A program made the position numbers and the translations under genes. Positions 1 to 14,240 of a stretch of DNA of 64,000 nucleotides are shown piece by piece. Under the pieces are notes generated by a model. That model was not told where the DNA came from. It saw only the letters and a program-made list of their open reading frames with translations, and did no database searches. The DNA is from Carallia brachiata (Eukaryota > Streptophyta > Magnoliopsida > Malpighiales > Rhizophoraceae): NCBI GenBank assembly GCA_021464245.1, contig JADCRB010000030.1:3612213-3676212 (forward strand), in the 5' to 3' direction. Position 1 is the stretch's first letter; every line of letters begins with the position of its first letter.

Positions 1-3000
1 ATTTTTCACTTTTTAGTAGTAATAATAATTTATATGGACTAAATTACTGTTACAGAATATTTATATAATTTTTGTATTATTTTTTACTTGCCATATGAAT
101 TTGATATATTAATCTATTTCATTAATATTAGTATAAATACAATATTATCTTTTTTTAACTATTTTTAAATAATATTTTTTTACTTCAATTTTATTTATTA
201 TTGACACTTATAAAAAAATATTAAACATTATATTTTTTTACCATTTAGTAAAAAAATTAATTTTTTTATAAAAATTTAAAAATTAACTAGAAAATTTCTC
301 AATATTATTTATAGAAGATTATTCTAAAAATATAAAATTATAATACATAAAAATAAATTTTTTAATGTAATATATTTATATAAATTAGATGTCTAAATTA
401 AATATTTCATTATTCAACTGTAATATCAAGTACAAAATTAATTAAATATTTTATTAATTTTATTAGTAATCAACAACAGCAGCATTTAATAAATAATCCA
501 AACAGACCCTAACTCTCCTTACTTCTATACTACTAATTTTTTTTAGTAGTTAATTACAAGATTGTTGTATTTCTTCTTCGTCATCTACTCTTTTCAAGAC
601 TTAAATTTAAAGCTGATTTTTAATTTTTATATTTGTTAGTAACATCAACTTCGGTGTAATGGAAGACTAAGCACAACGTAAGTTTTTGGTAGGTCTCTAA
701 ATTTGTCACTTTTTAGCTTCACGGGGACTCTTATGCTTTGTTTGGTTTAGGAGTAAATCATAAGAAAAGAAAATGATTGAAAAAAAAAATTATTATTACG
801 CTTTTTATATTCTCACAATTTTTTTTATCAATTTAAAGAATATAATTTTTTCACAATTTTTTTTGTACAAATTACTATTTATTTTCCTTTTGTATCATCT
901 TTTCACGTTACTTTCTCATCAATCAAATAATGTAATTTTTTCATAACTTTTTCTCTCACAAATTACTGTTAATTTTTTTCTAATTATTTTCTTTCTCACA
1001 ACTTTCTTAATTCAAATAATTTTATTTTCTCATAATTTTTTTCTCACACTTTCTCACAAATCCAAACATGTCATTAAGCTGAAACTTCGTCCTAATGTAT
1101 TAGTTTCGGCTTTTTCTTTCTTATTTATATTCTTAATACATTACAATAAAGTTTACAATTTGTATAAAATATTAATGTTAAAATTACTGTTTCTTCAATT
1201 CCAATAAACCTAAAAAAATTCTCTTTTCCTAAGCTTTTAATAGTCTTTTTTTTTTTTTTTATAGTGATGGAGGCAGATCATTATTTCTTGATGATGGAAT
1301 AGGGAAATAATATAGAAAATATTGTAATATGTGCTTTCTTGGCGTAATGCATATTTTGATCGAGATACATTTGGGAACAGATTCATAGGGGTTTTTTTTT
1401 TTAGGGGAAAAAAAGATATGCAGTTGTATAATTTTTTTGGTCAAACTAGCTCAGACTTATATGCAGTTATATAATCCAGATATGCAGTTACATAATTGGT
1501 TATGCGCAGACTACTATTTTTTTTTTTTTTGGTTGAGATGAGCAGACTACTAACTCTCATCTTTTTGAAACTAAAAGCAGGACAAATTTTAGCAGTTGGG
1601 ACAGTCACCTTAAACCATACTAATGTTAGCATTTATGTTAATATTTCAACTTCTTCTAAATTTAACTACATGTAAAAGCCCTAAATTGTTCTCTTATTTT
1701 CTTGAATTCTCAAATTTATTTTAGTTTTCTTAAAAAGGATAAGTTAATACTTTTTTTTCTTCTTGTTTTTATGAAAAGAAAAAAAAGTATTCTCAAACTT
1801 TTATTTTTAATTGCTTAAAAAGGAAATAAATATTAAGTTTCTTTTTTTTTTCTCTTTTAAATAAAACATAAGTAATAATAACCTTTTCAACGAATTTCAC
1901 AAATTTGCACAATAGTATTTTTTAACAAATTTCATAAATCAGCACATAACACAGGTCTAAAACTAGTACGTGTGACTGAATTTCACAATTTGACCCCAAG
2001 ATTTCATTGGTTATAAACGTTGACATTTGAGCTGATCTTCAAATTAAAGATTTTCTAACACGTAATAATTTTGTTTTCTGATTGATTCTACTGTCGTTGT
2101 CGGAAAGCGAAACTCATTCTTGAGCAATTGCTTCAAGCAAGTCATTTAGCCTTTGCAACTGTACCGTATAGCATTCTACATAACCGTTAAAAGGTTCCTT
2201 GACCATTTCTAAATGCGACGTTTCTTGAGGTTGTCCTTATGGATTAAGTCTTTGATTTTGCGTCGTGCAATTTTTTTTTTGACAATGAGATATAGCATCA
2301 TGTCGATTTTTATTTCTTTGCTTGCTCACGGAAGGCAACCACTGCTGGCCGGTAATTATGTAAAATTAAGTTAGTTAAATTTGGTTTATTAAATTGGACA
2401 CGCTTAATGAGATATATAGGAAGTATACAGTCAATTCAACTGTGATTTATCTTTTTTTTTTATTTGATACGTTTTACAACACAATATTTTAGATTATTAC
2501 ATATCCGCCGCTTGTTTTCCAACGCTCTATAAGAATTCTTCACTAAAATGTATTTTTTTTTTGAAGGTCTTGTAACTAATCTACCAAGAAAGTGTAAATT
2601 TTATGAGAAAGTAAGAGTATTGTGTAACTTATTATTAATAATATTAAGATCAATTTTAAAAAAATATATTATGACTAATTTTAAAAACTGGCAAACGTTA
2701 TAGTCCAATTCTGAACTTTTACTTTCAGATTCTAACCGAAGACTTTGAATTGAATTATATAATGAAATAGACTTTGATTTAATCCAACGCTGCCAGCATC
2801 ATCGTCGTGGGCATAGGGGACAAAGGACTTCGCCATCGAACTTTTATAATTAATATGCAACTAGAAATAAATTATGTTTTTTTCTTCAATTTGGAAAAAT
2901 GGAGAAAGACCATTTAACAATTCCACGGCGCCCGTCCTCCAATTGGATAAGTTTTGTTGACTTCATCAATCCCTACGGGCTTTCCTTAGGAGGGCTAGAA

Positions 3001-6000
3001 TTGTCTGTGGGCTTTCATCTTCGTTTTGCATAACAAAATAAGAGAGAGAAAATAAATTAAAGAAAAGTAAGAGAAATAAAAATGGATGGATATCTTTGCT
3101 ATGATTTGAAATAAATTTTTTTATTTGAAAAAGGTGAAAAATAAAAATAATAGGTGTTATTAGTATATCTATCAATAAGAGTGCAACTAAGTGTGTGCAC
3201 ATTGAGTATACCAAGTTGTATCCCAAGACATATAATAATAATAATGCATTTACTTAAAAACTAAATAAAAATTTAGATGAATGTTATTTTAAATCTTAAA
3301 TTCTAAATTCTATATGCTAAACCATAAATCCTAAATCCAATCCTTAAAAAAAAATTTCAATTTTAAAAAATATATCTTCACATATATACTAATTATTGTA
3401 CTCTTTGTCTACATAAACTTTTTTTCGTAATCATTAAACGTATCAAGTAAGAGAACCAATTTTTGGTATTATTTAATGAATTTAGCTAGGAATTATTATT
3501 ATTATTATTATTATTGTTACTGCATGTAGATACGTTTTAGTCAGATATATATTTTTAAAATATTTATGTATTATTATTTACAAGGAAGCATTATTATATT
3601 ACCAAGTCAGTTTGTTACAATGCTTGATTGATCTCGACGCCCGGATTGGCAACTGAACCAAGGTAATTAATAGGGTCTCGATTTATTAATGTATTTTATT
3701 ATTATCTTTTTTAATATTTTGTCTATTACAACTCAAATTTGGTCTTGTTGCACGTTATCATTAAATAAAAGCTACTGCATTAACTTTTACCATTATACAT
3801 GTAATATACTTGCACGAAAAAGATAAGTGTATATGTATAGATGAGAATGCAGTAGAGATGTAATGATTTGTATTATTAGATCATGAAAAATATATTTAAT
3901 TTAAAAAATAAAAAATAAATGAATCGTTAATTACTATTAAATTAACAGTATATCTCTCGCGTGTCACACTAAATATACCTATGTAATTAAACTTATACTT
4001 AAAATAAATTAATAAATCAATAAATGAGACTTACCACCTTTTTCTTTTTCCTCCCTTTCTCTCCCCTTAACCACTTAACATTTTCCATTCCTAATATTTG
4101 GGGTTTGTTTGGTTTAATTGTTGTTAACTATTGTTGTTGTTAATGATTACTAATTGTTGTTATTAATTATTGATTATTCTCACGAATTGTTGTTGTTAAT
4201 ACTTAAAATAAAATTGTAGTGTTTAATTAAATTAACATTGCATATTGCTGTTATATAATCAAACAACTATTTAAGCTATAAATTAGATATGTATTACTAC
4301 ATATATAAGTGTTCACATACAAAAGAATTATTAATGCTATTTAGTAAATAATATGTAAAAGTTTCTAGTCAATGAAATTCTCCTATATAATATGAAACAA
4401 TTCTAATTTTTTACAATTAGTGAAAAGAGGATAAGAGAAAAAAAATAAAAGGTCAGATTGTCGACGCTCAAAATTATAAACAAAAGCATCCTTGCAACTT
4501 CTGAGAAAAAATTTTGCACTTATCCGCACCTTAATTTGGCACAAGAGGTTAAAGTGAAAGAAAAAGAAAAAAAAAAAGAAAAGACAATAAGAGAGGTGCT
4601 GGAGTGAGAGGCTGGGGGTGGAAAATAGAGAAGAAATTGGTAAGAGTGTGTTTGTTTCCTCTAAAATGTTTTACAGGAAAAAATTTTACAAGTTTTCTGA
4701 CGTTTATTTCACGAAAAATATTTTACAGAGGCAAAATTTAGGAAAAGTTTTCAGATTTTCAGGTAGAATAACTTCTCTTTTTGCAGAGCTGAAGTTATTT
4801 TCAGGAAAAGAACAAACTGTACTATAAGTAAGTGACAAAATAAAATTATTATTTTCATTATAAATATTTTTTCTTATAAATATTAAACAAACGGACCCTT
4901 AATTTTTAAGGTAATTTTATAAATATAAAAATAATTTATGAAAAAACATCAGTTGGAGTCCAAAAATTATCTCCAATCACTTTTTCCATCAGCGACCTTT
5001 AGCTATCTTTTAAAATACCTATTACCCTGCTGTTGTCTCATGAACAGCAATAAGCAAGCTCCAAATGTAAAATCAAACATTCTCTTAAATGTTCATGATT
5101 TAGCAAAATGTAGTCCAATTAATCGAACAAATAACTGTAACTAAACTGATAGAATAATACATTCATTTTTTTAATTTTAAGTCCGTAACACATTTAGTTT
5201 AGATTTATTGTACCTTAACTTTAATGATTGCAAATTAGCCTCAACCATATTATATATATATATATATATATATATTCGTAAGTCAAAGTCAAGTCAAGTG
5301 AAAAAAATCAAAAAATAAATGAGACCATAACCTTTTGCTCTCCTCTCCCCGGTGCCCCCTGTCTTCGCATCCGTTCTGCCGTTCCGGAAACACAATTCCC
5401 TTCACCAAATACGCATTGGCCGATATTCATTGGGAAAGAAATTAAAGAATAATGATAATCTACCGTTGGGAAAAAGGTCAATGGAGTGATGACATAGAGA
5501 AATCTATTAACGTGTCTCATTTTTTTTGGATTGGTCGACAGTCAACGGCTCCCAGATTGAGTTCAACATTTAAAAAAAATAAAAAAATTTTATTTTTATT
5601 TTAAAATTAAATTTTAAATAAACATAATATTACTTTAAATATATTTAATATTATTTTCAATATTAATTTTAGTTTTTGACATAAAAATTAATTTAAAAAA
5701 AAAAAAAAAAAAAAAAACGAGTGCATGACCTGACAGACATCCCCGAGTGCTAGCCAACCTTAGCCCCACTAAATTGAGATAACCAAAAGAATGAAAAAAA
5801 TGTTCCAGGGCTCTTTGGGAATTTTGGTGTATTTGAAATTCAAATTAAAATCCGTATTCGGTCGTTTAAGGGCCTAATATTATTATTATTAAAAAACCAT
5901 TGCCCATGTGGACAAATATTGAAAGATCTCATTTTATCTTTTCAATTTTAATTTTGATATACTGAATTTTTAGTTTTATGCATGTAGGAATTGCTCGGGT

Positions 6001-8300
6001 TTTAAAACAGGGCACACATATATGCATATATGCATATATCAATTTTAATTTTAAAACAAGATAAGCATTGTACTTACCAGTACGTAGTTAATTTAATTAT
6101 TTATCTTTTTTTTTTTTCAATGAGCCGTTGCACTATACTCGAAAATGTAATAGCCATGGCACTTAAATATTCCTATGCAATGGAGTCCATACTGTGGAAT
6201 TGCAACAAATTTCTAAGTTTTAGTAACAGTTTTTGAAAATTTTAAAACCAATAAACTTCAGCTAATAACATGAAATTGCAACGAATAACTAATTTTTAGT
6301 AGCAGTTTTTAGAATTTCTAAAACACACGGATTTGGCAAATAACTTAAATTACCGTGTCACTAAATTCAAATAGCGCAACTAGAACAAAGGTTTTGGGAG
6401 AAGAATAGGATACTAGATGGGTGGCAATATTATCATCATAAGTGTGAGTTAACAAGTGAGTTGCCGACTCTCTTAAACCAACTCGGGAATTATCCCGTCT
6501 TTTCCCACTCAGACTTACTCAGATAAGTAATTATCGTTATGAACAGTTAGAATTACAACGAGTTTGGTACTTGAGTAATTACTATACTCAAAGATGAAAT
6601 TGCCGTGGTGGTTAAAAATACCTTTGCAATGGGGTTCTTACTATGTAATTACCAGGGACATTTAATTTTTTTTTTTTTTTGACGTAAGGGACTTTTAATT
6701 TCTAGTAACAATCTTTCGAGTTTCTAAAATAGATAGCCTTCGGATAATAACTTAGAATTACAACCTACTTCTAATTGAATATGGTGAGTGATGTATATGA
6801 TCGAAAATGATGCAAGAAAGTGGGGTGGCCAATTGGCCAGGGGAGGCAAATCTAATGAACGAAGGACTTTATTTTGCATTATTATTGCATGGCATAGATC
6901 CAAGCTCATAACATACTTTTGCAACCAATGCAAATAATAATGCAACGGAGGCTAGGAGGTCTAAACGTGAATGACATTCACTCAAATCGCAAGAAGGCTG
7001 CGTCGTATTGCAACGAGCTTCGAAATTTAAGAAATACCTTGGCCACTGGCGGAGTCAAGATTTAGAGTTAGTGCGGCAAATAATAATTCATGAAATAATA
7101 ATTAAAAATAAAAATAAAAATTTCAAATGAATGTTATATAATTAACTATAATAAATAATAATTCTAATGACAAAGGCATACATCTAATCTCACAACAAAA
7201 AAAATGAAACATAAACATCAATGATTGATCTCAAATTATTCAGGGCAACCTCTATGAAACAAATTATTGGTCTGAAAATTACAACTAAAACAAGCAGCAA
7301 AAAAAAACAAATAATTTTAAACAACTAATGCGGTAACAATGAAGATCATGGATTTGGATTGGATTCAGGGAAGCTACACCAAGATTTTGGCTTTTGCATT
7401 TTTTTTTTTGTATCGAGAACTTTAAAACTCAAGAGATTTATTTAAATTTTAAAGAAATGACTATTTGGTCATAAGTGATTATTTGGTTATAAGTTATTTT
7501 GTAAACTCAAAAGATTTAAAAGTTAGTTAGAAAAATGATGAGGTTTGCAACAAAAAAAAAATAAAGATAAGAGAGTGAGGATAAATCACAAAATGCAAAA
7601 TTTAGTTGGGTTAAAATATAAATTTTAGTAGAGATAATGAATAAATTTAAACTTTATTATACTTATTTTTTCTCTTCCAATGAGGACAATAAATTTAATA
7701 AAAATAAATTTAAATTTCATTATATTTATTTTTCTTCATTCTTGTGGGGACAATTGCCCCCACACTCATTAACATGGCTCTGCCAGTAACCTCGGCCCGG
7801 CTGATGGGGAGAAGCGCCTTTCGAATGCCTTGATTTGGATTGTATGCCAATTATATTAAAAAAAAAAATTATTATTATCACTAATAGCCAGTATACTACT
7901 AGAATTTAAATTTTTATTTTAAAAGTCTTAAATTCAAATTTTACGAAAAGAGAGGGTAAAATTTAAGGAAAAAAAGAATTATTTGTATTGTATAACTCAC
8001 GGTTAAATAGACTTCTAAATAAATAAAAAAAAATTTGTTGCTGATTTAGTTATTTTAAAAAGTATTAATATAATTAAAAAAATGAAAACTCACTGTGGAG
8101 AGAAGCGTCCCTTTTCCCAGTGTACCCCCACCCATTCAGCCACATTTTCGCGCTCCTGCCTAGTTATTTCCCGCTTCTGTCATTTTATTGTTTGACACAT
8201 CATTCAAGCATATTCATTTTCAGGCATTATTTCTTGGGCGATTTACTTTTTCGGTGAAAAAAAATTTCAGGCATCGGTCTTCCTACTTTTTTATCTCGAA
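1..8300. other. AT-rich intergenic region, no gene
   Basis: I see no gene here. The sequence is very AT-rich with long A and T runs, and the open frames are short, on both strands and show no family resemblance. Visible structure: a (TA)n run near 5248-5275; a GC-richer patch around 5340-5410 without coding signal; two diverged repeat units around 6155-6270 and 6607-6760; and several stretches bounded by sequences resembling TTTGTTTGG and its complement (about 735-1075, 4100-4265 and 4641-4899), which look like old MITE remnants. None of these remnants has a target-site duplication that I can confirm. Confidence 0.6.
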
Positions 8301-8388
8301 CTATTTAAACTGGGATTCCGATCAACAACCTACGGAAAACAAAACACCCCACAGGCACAAACTGAAATAGAAAGAGAGAAGCAGAGAG

Positions 8389-11300
8389 ATGGAGAGGGAA
8401 CAAGATTGCAGGGCGACCCAACTAATAGACGGCAATGGCGTCTTCAACGAGGGGGGCCTCAACCAATTTATCGCCACCACGGGGTTAGCCAGCTGCGGCA
8501 GCTCCTACAGGGTGGTGGCCATCATCGGCCCCCAGAGTAGCGGTACTTATATATATATAATATATATAATATATGCTTCTTCCTTTTCTTTCCTTTGGTT
8601 ATCCATGTCCAGTTCTTTTTTGATATGCGCTAAAAAGGAGAAGAAATTATGTTTTATCATTCATGCTTAATGCTTTGGCTTTGTGGGGATTGCATGAACG
8701 AAGCTCATTTAAGTTTTCTTTGTGACAACACACACACACACACATATTACGTATATGCAAGTGGTTACTGCATCCTTCACTCGATGTTCAGATATCCCTC
8801 CATTGTTGACAGGTAAAAGCACCCTGTTGAACTCTCTTTTCCATACAAATTTCAGGGAACTGGATGCGCGTATGGGAAGGTGTAGTATTTTTGCCTCTTG
8901 CATGCCTTTTTTTTTTTGGCCTTTAAATCTGTTTGTTTATCATTGCTTTATGCCACTTAATTAATTTTTTGGCTGCTTTTGCACACACCTTTTGAAGGGA
9001 AAGCAAATATTTAATTATTTATTTATTTCAGGAGTCAAACAACCAAAGGCATTTGGATTGCAAAGTGTGTTGGCATTAGGCAGCCGTTCACAATCGCCAT
9101 GGATTTGGAGGGAACTGATGGGAAGGAAAGAGGCGAGGTATATATTCTGCTAGCAGCCTAGCCTTTTTTTCCTGATGCAAGGCTTTTTGCTTGTTGAATT
9201 TTCTTTTTCTTATACTATTTATGGATTAATGTATTGTTCTCTTTTTTCCCATGGAAACACTACATGTATTAATGCTTTGAGATCAACATGAAATAGATAT
9301 GTTTTATTTTCTTAAAATGATTTGTGTCCTTAATTTCTCTTGTGATATCTTGAGGTTGTTTTACCATGTCCCATCTGTGAGTATGCGGCTCTAACAGCAA
9401 AACTGGAAAAGAATTCACAATTTTAAAACAATTCTGATTTTCTAGTCGGGAATTTTTGGTCTTCCAGGATGACACAGCTTTCGAAAAACAGAGCGCACTA
9501 TTTTCTCTAGCAGTTGCTGACGTTGTGTTGATCAACATGTGAGTTCTTCTACTTATAAACTGTGATGTCTAGGTGCTTCTTGTGCCAGATGTATAATAGA
9601 TGCCTGCTTTCGGGAGACAGTTACAAAATTTAAAATCTATTTCTTCCCTAAATGTAAGTCTGAAGATATAGCATCGCTGTTGTCCCCATGGTGTTTCTTT
9701 AGGCTATAGGAACAACAGTCATCCAGATAGATAATGTTGTCCCATTTCAATGAAGGTCTGCCTTTTTAGCCATGAAAATCATCCCGTCTAAAGAAGTAAA
9801 AATGAGAAGAAAATGGATCTGATATTTCTTTTTTCCCTTTTTGTGATATAATTCTATCTTTGAACTACCTTGAAGAAAGGTTCTGATCCGTTGTGTCTTC
9901 TGACTTGTACTTTGTACATAGAAATGAAAAGGTGAAGCTGAAACTTCTTGTATCATGTGCACATATGCAATTTCTCTTAGAAGGAAAGAGATGATTTTTT
10001 TAACAGATTTTGCAATCTACACAGGTGGTACCATGCCATTGGTCTTAATCTGACTGCAAACAGACCCCTCCTTAAAACAGTGTTTCAGGTGCCCGAGCTG
10101 TTTGTCTACAATCAGCATGTGACCAATGGTGTTGTATTTTGTATGTTCGAATTAATCTCATCATATTTTCTTCAACTGTATTGTAGGTGATGATGCGCTT
10201 GTTTGGGTCACGCAAAAGGACTCTGTTGTTTGTAATACGTGATCATACAAAGGTCTGGATATATTTCCACAAGTTATGTTTCTTTTCTTGAATTATACCT
10301 CCTAGTTCCATACCGATGCTGTATCCTCGTGATGGTTGTTCATGTAGACGCCACTTGAACGTTTGGAGTCTGATCTTAAGATAGACATTCAGAAGGTATT
10401 GTTGTGCATAACACGTTGTACTCTTGCAGTCATGTTTACTAGACATATATTGTTAATTCTACTGGGGAGTTTTCATAATTTTTTTTATTTTATTCTTGCA
10501 GATATGGGATGAAGTTCCTAAGCCCCAGGCTCATGAGAATACTCTGCTCAGTGATTTTTTTAATGTACGAAGATGCTGCTACTGTTTATCTCTTCTCTTC
10601 TTATAATGTATTCTATTTCTATTAAAAATGCTATGCCGTTGTTTTCCTACCTCGTTGTCCTCCAAATATTTCTCTGTCTTTCAATCATTTGTAAGTTCTG
10701 GTTTTCGTTTGTTATTGTTGAAAATGAAGGTGGAGGTCACAGCCTTACCTCACTATGAATACGCAGAAGAGCAGTTTAAAGAAAAGGTAAACCTCATGTT
10801 AGAATGAACATTTTAGTTAGCCTTAAGGGTACTACTAGTATAGTCGTCACAACTGGTGAGTTCCGAAACTTTTTCTAATATCCTCAGAAATAACATCTTT
10901 TTAAGAAGTCACAACCAATTGCTTAATCATTTTCCCTATTTGACAGACAGCATAATATCATATATGAATAATATTACATGCTTGCAATCCAATGTTTTTA
11001 TGCAGGTTGCCCAACTCAGGCAGCAGTTTTTTGATTCATCTCTAGGAGGACCTGCCAGTGATTGGCACAGTGATGCCCCTGCTTCAGGATTTTCAGCCAG
11101 TGCCCAGTGCATCTGGAATACCATAAAAGAAAACAAGGATCTGGATCTTCCTGCTGTCAAGGTTAATAATAAAAATCCAATTTAAATTACATGGACACAT
11201 ATTCCAAAGACTTAGCTCTTATTATTGAGTTTTTTTTATTATTACTGTTATTATAATTATTATGGTGTGTCTCTCTCCGGTGTGTTCATCAGGTGCTGGT

Positions 11301-14240
11301 TAATACTGTACATTGCGACCAGATTTGTGATAAGATGTTCAACCAGCTTACCAAAGATGAGGTACTTCATTGCTCCATTTTCTGAATATACTCCCGCAAA
11401 AATAAATATTTTGATGCACACAATACTTGGTCACGCTTATGCAGAGCTGGTTAGAAACAGAGAAAAATGTTCGAGCAGGTGTACTCGTTTCGAAATTTGG
11501 GGAAAACATCAGCAGTATTCTGCAAAACTATCTTTCAGAGTAAGTGTCAGATTTGGATACATTGTGTATATTTTATTGTGATTAAGGTTCAACAGTCAAA
11601 TATGTGTTCTTAAGAAGTTCATCAGAACACCAAATATATTTAATCTAGTTTGGACTTCGAATGCTTATCTGCCCGATCTTTTACCTGAAGCTAAAGCCAA
11701 TGCTGATATTTTCTTGTGTATGACGTTGGTTCCTTCGACAACCGATTGATTGCCTATCTACTGCAACTTTTTTCTTTTTTTTCAATAGATATGACAGTGA
11801 GACAACTCAATGCGACGAGGGCATACGAAATAAGAAAAGACAACTGTTGGAATCAAGAGCACTGAATGTAATGCAAACTCTCCTTGTCAAGTTATTCTTT
11901 TTTGGGTTGCATCGGTGCTGGACGTGTGATTCTGGCATTGAACTAGCTAGTAAATTGCATCACAAGTCCCAGTGAATAATCTTTTTTTTTTTTTTGGTAC
12001 ATTTTGCAGTTGGTGTATCCTACTTATGCTACGTTATTAGATCACATATGCTCTCAAACGCTTGAAGAGTATAAGATTGAGCTGGAGAAGTCACTGCGCA
12101 GAGGAGAAGACTTTGCTGCTTGTAAACAGTCTGCCATCGAAGAGTTTAACAAAAAGTGCTCAGGTATACGCAATGTTTTCAAAACCGGCCAGTACAACCA
12201 ATTTAACCAGTGACTGACCAAATTTCTAGTCCGTTCATAGTTGGTTTTGAAGTAGTTTGTGAACCAATCAAATCTGATAAAAACTAAGGTTTTAAGAACT
12301 AAATCAGTCATTGAACTAAAAAACTCAAAAGTTTAAAATTTAACCGGTTTGATCGGTTTAATCGTGATTGAATTAGTAAAATCGATATTTAATATTAAAT
12401 GTATAAAATAATAATATATAAAATGTAATATAAAGTGCAATATATATATGTGTGTGTATATAGTAGAATACGAATATTTGCAAATTTAATATATATTATA
12501 AAAAAGTAAGATTAAAAAATTAATATATTAATATATGTAATAAAAATAGAAAATATATTTAATTCATGTTTTTTATTTAAATTAATTCATATTTTTTAAA
12601 AATTAATACAATAAGGTGGAAAAAAAAATACAATTAAGGAAATTTGTTGAGTTTGTAGTATAATTTTAAAATTTCTTGACGTTATATTTTGAAGGATTGT
12701 CTAAGTTCAAGAGTTTAGAACAAATAATTAATGAAAGAAAGAAAAGAAAAAGAAAATTTAATGAAAATAATAAAGTAAGTGAACCCCAAAGGATTAAGCA
12801 TATGATGAACAAATAATTAATGAAAGAAAGAAAAGAAAAATAAAATTTAATGAAAAATAATTAAGTAAGTGAACCCCTCAGGATTAAGTATATGATATGT
12901 AAAAGGATAATAATAATAATAGTTAACAAATTGGAATGTGGTTTAGTGGTGCTTGACATACTCTTTATACTTGCGATCATAAGTTTGATGCTTTCGGTGG
13001 GAGAACTTTCATATTTTTGGCTTTTGTTGACTGAAGTTGACTGAATTATTTAAATTAGTAATATTGTGACTGGTTCTTTAGTTTACGGTCGAGCTAGTTG
13101 GTTTTTCGATTCTCAAATTGGTTTACAGAGCCTATGGTTTTTTGAGAGAACAGACGGGACATTGGGCCAATTCTCGATTTTTTTAGTTCGGTGGGTCGGT
13201 TCAGTTTAATTCTTATAATATTGGTAAAAATTAGACTGGTTAGAGCAACTGAATAAAACCAACAGAAATTTAAAATTAAAATTTGGCGTCAAATTTTATT
13301 TAAATTATAATTTAAATCTTTAAGTTAATTAAAATATTAAATTTAGTCTTTACAACAAAAAAAATTAATATTCAATCAATATTTATAAATATTATTTTTT
13401 TAATCAATTATATATATATATATACTAATTGTATCAATTTAATTACTGATTAATTTGATTGGACTAATTAAATTTTAAATTATTAATTCTTTTTGTTCGA
13501 TGATCGATTTAATTTTCACGACTTTATTTATATGTTGGTTATACGGGCCACATCAAAGAATAAGAAGAAAACAAAAGGCCTACGTAAGAGATAACCTGCA
13601 GATATGTACAATTTGACTTCGTATTACTGACACCTTTACCCCGAGGATTTGACACAGATTTTGTGGAAGAGTCTGTCAGAAATTAGGGACAAAGGGACGT
13701 TTTGGTTCAACAGCAAGATTTTTTCTATGTTTATGTAATGAAAGTTGAAAACAGTATCAATTTATTGACTTTTTTTTTATTTTTGTTCTTTTACAGAGGC
13801 TGCCGTAAAACATGCTGATTGGGATGAATCAAATGTTGGGGAAAAACTTCGCCATAGCATCGATTTACACACGGCCTCTGCGTACAATGCCAAGTTGTCG
13901 GAACTGGAGAACAAATACAAGGTTATTTAGTTGAACTCACAATCCGTTCCTTCGCCGCTTAATTTTGTTTGTCGTGCTCTTACTTTGCAATGCCTTGGTG
14001 TTTTCTTTTCTTCAGGATTTGGGCAAAAGTTCAAATGCATGTGCGTCTACGGCTGCAGTGCAATCTTTATATGCATCTGCCGCTACGACTGCGACTGCAC
14101 TTGCCAATTTTCGCGTTATTGCTTCATCAAATCCTTATACTGCCATGGGTTTGGGCATAAGTTTGGGCGTCGTGTGTCTGGTGCAGACTGTCGCCGGCGT
14201 AGTGATCCATGCGATGAATAGTAAAAAAAAAGAAGGGTAA
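8389..14240 (+). CDS. RHD3-like (Sey1/atlastin-type) GTPase with a novel C-terminal tail, copy 1
   Basis: Sixteen exons join in frame to 532 aa: 8389-8542, 8813-8879, 9032-9137, 9468-9538, 10025-10088, 10187-10252, 10348-10395, 10502-10564, 10730-10786, 11006-11161, 11293-11361, 11445-11539, 11789-11867, 12010-12163, 13797-13921, 14016-14240. All introns are GT-AG. The GTPase domain is complete: P-loop GPQSSGKST (47-55), switch I TT (77-78), DLEGTDG (98-104) and the RD guanine-specificity motif (172-173). RHD3/Sey1 proteins are dynamin-superfamily GTPases that fuse ER tubules. Residues up to about 458 match RHD3. The rest of the helical domain and the two-helix membrane anchor (family length about 800 aa) are absent. 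Exon 16 gives a 74-residue tail with an Ala-rich stretch, a hydrophobic segment (about 500-524) and the ending KKEG. It is the only one of the three copies without a frame break. The start ATG lies at the same place relative to the GTPase domain as in copies 2 and 3. The function of the shortened form is unknown. Confidence 0.85.
12164..13796. repeat. Repeat-filled intron 14 of copy 1
   Basis: This 1.6 kb intron is much longer than in a normal RHD3 gene. Its start carries a sequence rich in AACCGGTT-like words that is shared with intron 14 of copy 2 (about 28595-28975) and with 52085-52740, so it is a dispersed repeat. Copy 1 carries about 0.9 kb more of this material (about 12300-13240) than copy 2. 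Within it is an 89/90-bp tandem duplication, 12718-12806 and 12807-12896, each unit starting GAACAAATAATT and ending TATGAT. No coding sequence is seen. Confidence 0.6.
14016..14240 (+). other. Novel tail exon of copy 1
   Basis: This last exon of copy 1 follows a consensus polypyrimidine-CAG acceptor and encodes 74 residues plus a TAA stop. It has no resemblance to RHD3 exons 16-22. In order it holds an Ala/Ser/Thr-rich part (tail residues 8-38), the hydrophobic run [16 protein letters not shown] continuing to about residue 66, and a basic end KKKEG. Compared with the copy 2 tail it lacks the first 8 codons, a 24-nt in-frame deletion at the acceptor. I do not recognise the family. The hydrophobic segment is long enough for one membrane pass. 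The Ala-rich part could form a second, weaker one. Confidence 0.75.

Noticed and set aside
4618..4827. 69-codon frame near 4.6 kb
   Set aside because: It lies in sequence bounded by TGTTTGTTT/AAACAAACGG-like words and is better seen as a MITE remnant.
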